A stretch of DNA of 64,000 nt from Ipomoea triloba (lineage: Eukaryota > Streptophyta > Magnoliopsida > Solanales > Convolvulaceae). The position numbers were made by a program, and so were the translations under genes. The stretch spans positions 24,211,389-24,275,388 of the forward strand of contig NC_044916.1 in assembly GCF_003576645.1 (NCBI RefSeq), read 5' to 3'. Below, piece after piece: positions 56,990 to 64,000 of this stretch. Within the stretch, counting starts at the first letter, position 1; each line of letters begins with the position of its first letter. Under the pieces are notes generated by a model. It was not told the DNA's origin. It saw only the letters and a list, made by a program, of their open reading frames with translations, and did not search any database.

Positions 56990-57588
56990 AGTCCACGAAC
57001 CTAAATCTAAGGTTGAAGAAAGGAAGATTGATTCGAGCCCACGAATCAATTTGCTAGTCGAGTCCACAACTAGCCACTAATTGAGTCCACAATTAGCCAT
57101 AAGGTTTCTTACACAAGTGTAAAGAAAAAATTAAGAATTTTATTGAATGAAAGCCTGCATTTGACTGATATGATTGTGCCCTATATATAGGTATAGGGAC
57201 ATCATTATAATCCTAAATACAATGGGAAAAAGAATCCTAAACCTAATCCAGAAAGCAAGTAAATATAGTCCTATTTAGAAAGAGATTTAAGGAATCCTTT
57301 CTAAATACAAACTAGTGTTTTCTCTTTCATGCCAAACAATTTAAAATAATGATGACCAAAAATAATAGGGCTGATTTGGGCCTAATTTAATTCCCAAAAT
57401 CAGCACTTAAACAATTATAAAAAGTCTTGAGTTCTTCTTCATCTTTTGCAATTGGGCTTGACTTGAATTTCCACCATCTTTGAACATAACCAATGAAGAG
57501 TTGCCTTGATTGTTTGGACTTGGGCCTTGTGATTGGCCCAATTGATACACTTAATGGATCTTCATTATGCTGAGCCGCATCACTAACA
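56990..57588 (-). mobile_element. LTR-like segment on the minus strand
   Basis: Reading leftward from TGTTAGTGATGCGGCTCAGC (57588), there is a TATA box (TATATATAGG at 57181-57190) and, downstream, a polyadenylation signal AATAAA (57139-57144). Then come repeats of AATTGTGGACTCAATTAGTGG and TGTGGACTCGACTAGC. This order is what an LTR promoter and terminator show. The left boundary and target duplication were not found. Confidence 0.5.
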
Positions 57589-57594
57589 AACTAT

Positions 57595-57790
57595 CAACTT
57601 GGAACCCTTTCCCGATATCAGTGCCTAATTCTTTCTCAAAAGCCTGAAGGGCTTTTGTAAACCCTCTGAACACAAGAAATAATTCTCTGACTAGCTCCTC
57701 AACATACTACAGATTCTCCATTTCTCCTTAAAAACTCACGCAACTCGTCCATTAAATATTGCAAAGGTTTGCATCACATATTCCGAAGTA
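57595..57790 (-). pseudogene. Unrecognised coding-like fragment
   Basis: A minus-strand frame reads ELVRELFLVFRGFTKALQAF then KELGTDIGKGFQVDS, ending against the LTR-like segment at 57588. Another frame just upstream reads MDELREFLRRNG. The amino-acid composition looks like real protein and the insertion of the LTR would have cut it. I do not recognise the family. Confidence 0.25.
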
Positions 57791-57967
57791 TGCTACTCCT
57801 AAGTCAAATGATAATTTAAGAATGAATTAACGACACATTCTGTAAAGAAACGAAAGGAAGAGAAGGAAAAATAAATCCAACTGGAGCAACTACTATGCTG
57901 CAATTCTTGGTGTTGTTTTCGCCGTCTGCAATTTCTTCCTTTAGATGAACTCCTCGTCGGGGGTTAC

Positions 57968-58165
57968 ATGTTCGCCGCCGAGAATTTGAAGCTGGGGAGG
58001 TTTAGCGAGAGGTTGGGAAGTCTTTTCAAGGGAAAATTTTATCCGAAGATGGGAATTGAAGAAACGAAACTCTCGCCCGAAGAAGAAAGAAGTTCAAGGT
58101 GTCATGTCAACTGGTCAACAATAAAATTAAGGACGTTAACAAGAAAGAAGCTCCACATCAGCTAA
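57968..58165 (+). pseudogene. Small GC-richer open frame, not recognised
   Basis: 65 codons starting MFAAENLKLGRFSERLGSLF. Base composition is less AT-biased than the surroundings. It could be a fragment of a 5' leader or captured exon (on either strand). No family is recognisable. Confidence 0.2.
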
Positions 58166-58319
58166 CAACTAGTGCCATGTCATCTTGTTACCTAGAAAAC
58201 CTGTGAAGACTTCTAGATGGAAAAAAAAATAATTGGTAAGTGGATCGAAATATATGTTCAGAAAGGTCAGGGTGCACCATGAAAAATCCAATATAGTTCA
58301 TGGTGCGGGATGACACTTT

Positions 58320-58960
58320 AGCCTATATTATATTACGAATTGTATTACCATATTTTAATGTACAATTGTGGAACGAATAGGATTTGTATTTTCGTATTTT
58401 ACAATATTAAGCAAACCATAATAGTATAGAAGTGTTTTGGGCGGAAAGTTAAAATAGAGGATTTTGTTTTTATTAATAGTATAGATTAGTAATTTTAATC
58501 TATAATTGTATTACGAATAGCAGAATATGAAAGAATATATTGTATTACGATTTGTACTACCATATTTTAATGTACAATTGTAGTACCAATAAAAATTGTA
58601 TTATTATATTTTACAATATTACCCATACCTTAATAGTATAGGAGTGTTTTGGGCGCGAAATTAAAATGGAAGATTTTGTTTTTATTCATAGTATAGATTA
58701 CGTTGCAGGGAAATATATGTACTGTATTATTACGATTAGTAATTTTAATCTATAATTGTATTACAAATATTAAAGTAGGAAAGAATATATTGTATTAGGA
58801 ATTGTATTCCCACATTTTTATGTACAATTGTAGTACGAATAAAAATTGTATTACTATATTTTAAAATATTATGCACACCTTAATAGTATGGGAGTGTTTT
58901 GGGCGGAAAGTTAAAATGTGGAACTTTCTTTTTATCAATAGTATAGATTACGTTGCATGC
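58320..58960. repeat. ~215-250-bp tandem array, left half (3 units)
   Basis: Units start at about 58335, 58550 and 58800 with GTATTACCATATTTTAATGT then ACAATTGTAGTACGAATA. Each contains GGAGTGTTTTGGGCG and TTTTATTAATAGTATAGATTA. Three more units of the same family lie at 60775-61440, so one array has been split by 1.8 kb of other sequence. Confidence 0.8.
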
Positions 58961-58968
58961 AAGTATTT

Positions 58969-59470
58969 ATGAAAAAATAGTGTGATTTGTGCATTTTTAT
59001 TTGATTAACCATAAGAATGTGCACTAGTAGGCACAAACCTTTGCTTTGTATGGCACAAAAACATGCACTACAGAGCATAAAACTAACCTAAAATATAGAT
59101 GATAGCTTGAACTCTATGACTGAACAACGTGCACTGTTAGTTGAGAAAATGTGCACTACTAGGCACAAAAATTTGCACTATACGGTTGAAAATTATGCAC
59201 TGCAAGTATTTATGAATAAATAGTGTGTTTTGTGCAATTTTATTTGAGTAACCATAAGAATGTGCACTAGTAGGCACAAACTTTTGCTCTATATGACACA
59301 AAAACATGCACTACAGAGTATAAAACTAACTTCCTAGATGGTTAATAGCATGACTCTAAGACAGAAAATGTGCATTGTTAGGTATAAAAATGTGCACTAC
59401 TAGGCACAAAAATGTGCACTACACGAGTGAAAATTATGCACTACAAGTAACTATGAAAAATAATATGAGG
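58969..59470. repeat. ~237-bp tandem duplication (GTGCACTA-rich)
   Basis: Two units begin at 58969 and 59206 with AAGTATTTATGAA(A/T)AAATAG and contain many GTGCACTA, AGGCACAAA and TGCACTACA phrases. A partial third unit starts near 59446. No coding content. Confidence 0.75.
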
Positions 59471-59606
59471 TAATTATGATAGTACCCTTAATGATGCACG
59501 TGTTTTTAAATCTAGAAGGCAATTTCATACGTTGGATTAAATTAGATCTATGGCTATAAGTCCATCTTATTTCTCACCTAAGGAACATAATGTACATAAG
59601 CCACTT

Positions 59607-59608
<2 letters not shown>

Positions 59609-59662
<54 letters not shown>
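59609..59662. repeat. (TA)n microsatellite
   Basis: TA run directly followed by the SINE head at 59664. Confidence 0.95.
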
Positions 59663-59663
<1 letters not shown>

Positions 59664-59665
<2 letters not shown>

Positions 59666-59757
59666 CGCCAAGGACCTTGTAGTCCAGTGGCATCAAACCC
59701 TTCCTTTTATACGGGAGGTGGTGGGTTCGAGCCTCAGTCGAGTCAATACTGACTCTT
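59664..59757 (+). mobile_element. tRNA-derived SINE (family 1), 5' part
   Basis: The head ATCGCCAAGGACCTTGTAGT then CCAGTGG (A-box) and GGTGGGTTCGAGCCTC (B-box) are well preserved. The sequence leaves the family pattern after ACTGACTCTTGTG. The polymerase III boxes are tRNA-like, but there is no acceptor-stem pairing or CCA-type 3' half, so this is not a tRNA gene. Confidence 0.7.
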
Positions 59758-60520
59758 GTGCTGTTCAAATGTGGTCGAGCCTTCCCGTGCGATTCGCACC
59801 ACAATGAAAATACACACCACGCACCCAAAATAATGCACCATAACTCCCCTACCCTAATGGTGCATTTGCTAACACTCTGTGGTGTATATTTGCCATGGTT
59901 GAAAAAATCGCTAGGCGTCCGTGTATTTTTTTTATTTTATTTTTTATTTTTTAAAAATTTGTTTAAGTATTTTTAATTTCTTAAAGAGTAATAATTATAA
60001 ATTATATAATACTTTAATAGTTAATACTAAAATATTAAATATTAACCTAACAAATATCTAAAGTTTGTACAATTTAGGATTATTTCGCTCACAACGATGT
60101 TGTTTTGAGTGAAGTAACCCATAAAAAAAACAATAGTTAATCGACCGACTAGAAGGCCTAGTCGGTCTAGTCGACGCCTAGGCGGTCAGCGACTAAGCGG
60201 CCTAGGCAGTGCTATGGCGGCCTAGGCGGAGCTTAGGCGGCCTAGGCGGTTGCCTAGCCGGCCAGCCGCCGAGACCACCATTTAATGTGATACGCTAGGC
60301 GGTCGATCAGCGCCTAGCGCCAAGGCGGGGATTAATCGGCGCCTAAGCGGGATTTTTGCAACACTGATATTTGCATACCTAGTGGTGTGTTTTTTAGTGA
60401 TGTGTATCTAATGATGCATATTTGTGTGGTACATTTTCTAACAGTGAGTGGTGTATATTTGTATACATTGTGGTGCGGCCGCATTGACCGCACGTTAAGG
60501 GGTGGCCACACCTGATTATG

Positions 60521-60524
<4 letters not shown>
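59756..60524 (-). mobile_element. (TA)n-bounded MITE-like element, second copy, split by hAT
   Basis: Reverse-complement counterpart of 1522-1877: it starts TGTTCAAATGTGGTCGAGCC / CCGTGCGATTCGCACC and ends GGTGCGGCCGCATTGACCGC then GTGGCCACACCTGATTATGA next to a (TA)n tract. The hAT element at 59894-60366 interrupts it. Confidence 0.65.
59894..60366. mobile_element. hAT MITE (GCCTAGGCG family), 473 bp
   Basis: The ends are CATGGTTGAAAAAATCG and, from the right, CAGTGTTGCAAAAATC. The 8-bp target duplication ATATTTGC is perfect (59886-59893 and 60367-60374). The interior is dense in CCTAGGCGG / CTAGTCG phrases. It is related to 32396-33168. Confidence 0.88.
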
Positions 60525-60579
<55 letters not shown>

Positions 60580-60583
60580 ATAC

Positions 60584-60621
<38 letters not shown>

Positions 60622-60733
60622 ATGTATATGTATGTATATGTATATGTATATGTATATATATATGTATACATACATATACATATACATATATATACATATA
60701 CATATACATACATATACATATACATATACATAC

Positions 60734-60771
<38 letters not shown>
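60525..60771. repeat. (TA)n with interspersed CA/TG variants
   Basis: About 245 bp of TA interrupted by ACATATACATA and TGTATATGTATA units. The left half is rich in C variants and the middle in G variants. Ile-Tyr frames on both strands are artefacts. Confidence 0.95.
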
Positions 60772-60774
<3 letters not shown>

Positions 60775-61440
60775 ATTAGAGATTGTTTTGCCACATTTTA
60801 AGGCACAGTTGTAGTACGAATTGCAAATGTATTATCATATTTTACAATATTACGCAAACATTAATAGTATATCAGTGTTTTGGGCGGGAAATTAAAATGG
60901 AGGATTTTCTTTTATTAATAGTATAGATTACATTGCAAGAAAATATATGTATTGTATTATTACGATTAGTAATTTTAATCTAAAATTGTATTACGAATAC
61001 GATTGTAAAAAAAATATATTGTATTAGAAATTGTAGTACCACATTTTTATGTACAATTGTAGTACGAATATGAATTGTATTAGCATATTTTACAATATTA
61101 CGCAAATCTTAATAATATAGAAGTGTTTTTGAGCGAGAAATTAAATGAAGGATTTTATTTTTATTAATAGTATAGATAGATTACGTTGCTGGGAAACATA
61201 TGTACTATATTATTACGATTAGTAATTTTAATCTAGAATTGTATTATGAATAGGAAAGTAAAACAGAATATATTGTATTTGGAATTGTATTGCCACATTT
61301 TAATGTACAATTATAAATTTTATTACAATACTTTACAATATTATGCACTGCTTAATAGTGTAGGAGTGTTTTTAAACAGAAAATTAAATGGGAATTTTGT
61401 TTTTATTAATAGTATAGATAGATATAGATTATCCATTTAT
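60775..61440. repeat. ~250-bp tandem array, right half (3 units)
   Basis: Units start at about 60780, 61027 and 61282 with the same phrases as the left half at 58320-58960. The open frame at 61246-61470 lies in the last unit. Confidence 0.8.
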
Positions 61441-62220
61441 ATCTACCATATTTTTTTCTCCTCTTTTTGAATTAAATGTTTATTAAATTTGATTTAAATC
61501 ATCATTAGATGTATATTATATTTTAATTAAATATTATGGATGTTGAACACTTAAACTATATATCCATGTATTCAAAAAAAAAAAAAAAAAAACTATATAT
61601 NAAAAAAAAAAAAAAAAAAACTATATATGCATGCATAATGTAGGCCAGCCTCTATGTGCGTGTGTGAACTGTGAAATCCATATATGCCGGTATATATATT
61701 TTTTCGTGTTAACTTTGTATTGTAGATTATTTATTTATTTTTAGAGTTTTTTGTACTTATACAAATTATAATTATAATAATAGTAATTAAATAAATGTTT
61801 AAAAAGTAAGTATTAAATTTTATAAAATTAGTTTACATTATTGTTAGACAGAAAATATAAATTCATTCTTTCCTTTATATTTTAATTTTCAAATCTAATG
61901 ATAATTATAATTTACTACTCTAATAAATTGCAAAATATTGTATATATGAATTAAATTTTAAAAAATAATTTCAAGTGGTCATTATTTTAATATTAAGTAC
62001 TATGTATATTTTTAAGCATCACACTGTAATATACTAGTTTTATTTTATTGAAATAAAAATTTATGACTTTTTAAAAAAATGATTTAATTCACATGAAGTA
62101 ATAGGGCATCATGTCTTATGGGTAAATGCATGGAGTAATTTAATGAGTTGAAGTAATTTATACATACTTTTTTGTTAATCAAAATTATAACTTAAAAAAA
62201 TGTTTACTTGTACAATTTTC
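61441..62220. other. AT-rich stretch, no gene seen; ambiguous base at 61601
   Basis: No gene. Around the single N at 61601 the sequence A-run + CTATATAT is repeated on both sides (61573-61600 and 61602-61628), as when two contig ends overlap imperfectly. Confidence 0.6.
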
Positions 62221-62304
62221 AATTACATGTGTATACCTAAAAATGTGGAATAATGTTAGTCAAATTACATGTGTATACCTAAAAATGTGGAATAATGTTA
62301 GTCA
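62221..62304. repeat. 42-bp tandem duplication
   Basis: Two identical copies of a 42-bp unit beginning AATTACATGTGTATACCTAA lie head to tail at 62221 and 62263. Confidence 0.9.
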
Positions 62305-62530
62305 TCGATCTGAAATGACTAATATTCTAAAACAAGAAAAAATGGAAAAAATTTGATGATATTTAACAATTATTGCAAATTTTATATATGCTCCATCCAC
62401 TAATATGTTAATGTACATCTGACTTTAATATAATGCAGTTTTACCAATCATGAATGCATTGTTACATATTAACAAATGTAATTTGAAGCTTTGCAAAATG
62501 CACGTTTAGAATTTGCAATAATTAAAAAAA

Positions 62531-63292
62531 GGAAAAATGACACTTTTTCCCCTATGTTATGTGCATATAGCACTTTTTCCCCCTGTGTTATTAAAGTGGC
62601 AGTTTTACCCCCCTCAGTTATTTTAAAAGTGGTAGCTTTTCCCCCTGTAATGTTAAATTGACATTTTTACCCTTAAATAATTATTTCATTTATTTTTATT
62701 CTCCAACCAAGTATTACTAATATGTATGGAAGATCATGGTTCAATACGAACCTAATCGAACACTGTAGCAATTGAACTTAAATAGTATGGACGGTTACGG
62801 TTACGATTCAGAACCGAAAAAATAAAATAAAATTTGTTGAATTTAGACTATTTTTAAATAATAAATAAAATTAAAAATAAATAAATAAGTTTTGATTGGC
62901 GGTTCAAAATCGAAATTGGAATTGAACCGTACCGATTTATCAAAATAAGTGTTTGATCATTTTCACTATATATGACTGTGGTTCAGTTCCAGTTCACGGT
63001 TCAACAATTATTTAATTTTATTTTTTTCGGTTCTGAATCTAACCAGAACCGTCCATACTATTTCAGTATGATTGCTACAGTGTTTGGTTAGGTTCGAACC
63101 CAATCGTGATCATTCATACATATAAGTAATAATTTGTTGGAGAAGAAAAATAAATGAAATAATTATTTTTAAAGGTAAAAATACCAATTTAACATTTCAG
63201 GGGGAAAAATAGCCACTTTAATAATACAGGGGGAAAAAGTACTATATGCACATAACATATGGGGAAAAAGTGTCATTTTCCCTTGAAAAAAT
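62531..63292. mobile_element. Foldback element with ~300-350-bp arms
   Basis: The ends GGAAAAATGACACTTTTTCC and, from the right, GGGAAAATGACACTTTTTCC run inward as inverted repeats for several hundred bases. Paired blocks are ACTTTTTCCCC / GGGGAAAAAGT, CCAACCAAGTATTAC-like, and GTATGGACGGTTACGGTT / AACCAGAACCGTCCATAC. Nearly the whole 762 bp can form one hairpin. There is no coding content. A precise target duplication was not found. Confidence 0.75.
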
Positions 63293-63311
63293 TAATAATG
63301 TTAATTCCTTC

Positions 63312-63612
63312 AATCTCCTTTGTAGGTATAGAGCACATAGCAAGAACTATGAAAAGTGTATGAAATTGCTTGTAAAAAATACAGAGAGAAGATAGCAGCA
63401 AATTAGCTTAAGAGCCTTTGTTATTAATTCTTGAGAGAATTTAGAGAGAGAGTATAGGAGCCCCCTTTAACTTGGGTCTGATGGCCTTTTTATAGGCCTA
63501 GAAAATCGACTTTGAATATATGACCTTTGACCCGAACGTTTGATCCCGACCTGACTACAAAGCGAGGGCAAAGACCGTAAAGGGATGTCAAACCCGGGGA
63601 ATATTCCCTATC
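63312..63612 (-). mobile_element. LTR-like promoter segment on the minus strand
   Basis: From TGATAGGGAATATTCCCCGG (63612) the minus strand leads to a TATA box (CTATAAAAAGG, about 63485-63495) and then a CTCTCTCT-rich leader-like stretch. The start resembles the GGGGAATATCCC end of the segment at 2848. The 3' limit is uncertain. Confidence 0.45.
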
Positions 63613-63689
63613 AAAAATATTATTGTATTATTTCTTTAATTTAGAATCATTTATCATCTTAAATAGAGAATTACTAGCATTATTTTAAT

Positions 63690-64000
63690 TGTATTTTATA
63701 GAACAAATACCAATTTTGGTTTCACGACTATTAGCAAAATGACAATTTTGGTCCACATGTTAAATTTCTACCAATTTTGGTCCAATGACTATTGTTTTAG
63801 TACCAATTTTCATCCACGACTATTGTTTTAGTACCAAAATTCATCGCGTCGATGACCCGCCCGTTTAAAACGTGCAAAAATCTAAAATTGTTAAGGATAT
63901 TTTCGTCATTTTCAACTTAATATCTCAATTTGAGAATGAATAAATAGATTTAAGTCCTAAAATCAATCAAAATTCACAGTTTTCCTCCTCATTTTACCTT
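63690..64000. repeat. ACCAATTTTGGTCC repeat, cut by the window end
   Basis: The phrase ACCAATTTTGG(T)CC with GACTATTGTTTTAGTACCAA recurs several times. It is followed by GTCGATGACCCGCCCGTTTA. No gene. It may be the left half of a MITE continuing beyond the window. Confidence 0.5.

Noticed and set aside
59664..59757. tRNA gene candidate
   Set aside because: A- and B-box promoters are present but no cloverleaf can be completed, and the same head occurs in SINE copies elsewhere in the window.

Overview
This window looks like plant nuclear DNA. It is AT-rich and intron-bearing, packed with nested transposons and (TA)n tracts, and contains one clear multi-exon gene. The CACTA elements at 20-28 kb carry many copies of the 10-base motif GACAACGGTT next to CACTACAAGAAAAATG-type ends. 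From memory, that is the hallmark of the Tpn1 family of morning glories, so Ipomoea or another Convolvulaceae is my best guess for the host. This is inference, and no marker gene confirms it.

Layout. 1-2.4 kb: repeat blocks separated by (TA)n tracts. 2.8-8 kb: LTR-derived sequence, including a complete solo LTR at 5598-7236 with a 5-bp target duplication, and a fragment of a second CACTA family. 9.2-11 kb: a duplicated unit, a SINE and a GTTCG-rich foldback repeat. 12-19.3 kb: a Helitron 3' end, a tail-to-tail SINE pair, a short solo LTR and a run of MITEs (PIF/Harbinger, Mutator-like and hAT types, several with target duplications). 19.3-28.5 kb: three partial copies of one locus (a Tpn1-like CACTA inside a Harbinger-like element), broken by two gaps of exactly 25 N and probably mis-assembled. 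28.5-34.3 kb: more MITEs, a SINE, a tandem array and two hAT elements.

34.56-40.09 kb (minus strand): the only intact gene I can support. Seven exons join in frame into a 239-residue dienelactone hydrolase-family protein with a complete Cys-Asp-His triad. Its two largest introns are full of MITEs.

40.4-48 kb: opposed copia-type LTR arms around smaller inverted repeats, a 644-N gap inside poly(A), and dead retroelement pieces. 49-53.1 kb: two decayed Ty1/copia elements on the minus strand, one broken by a LINE that itself carries an hAT MITE. 53.9-55.8 kb: a dead Helitron helicase with its 3' hairpin terminus. 56.9-58.2 kb: an LTR-like segment and unrecognised gene-like fragments. 58.3-61.4 kb: a roughly 250-bp tandem array split by a composite insertion. 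61.4-64 kb: AT-rich DNA, a 760-bp foldback element and an LTR-like promoter region.

Apart from the hydrolase I see no working protein-coding system. The interest lies in transposon structure: palindrome-of-palindrome subterminal arrays, three adjacent perfect hairpins with a compensatory change, (TA)n-bounded elements, and nested insertions that can be dated relative to each other.
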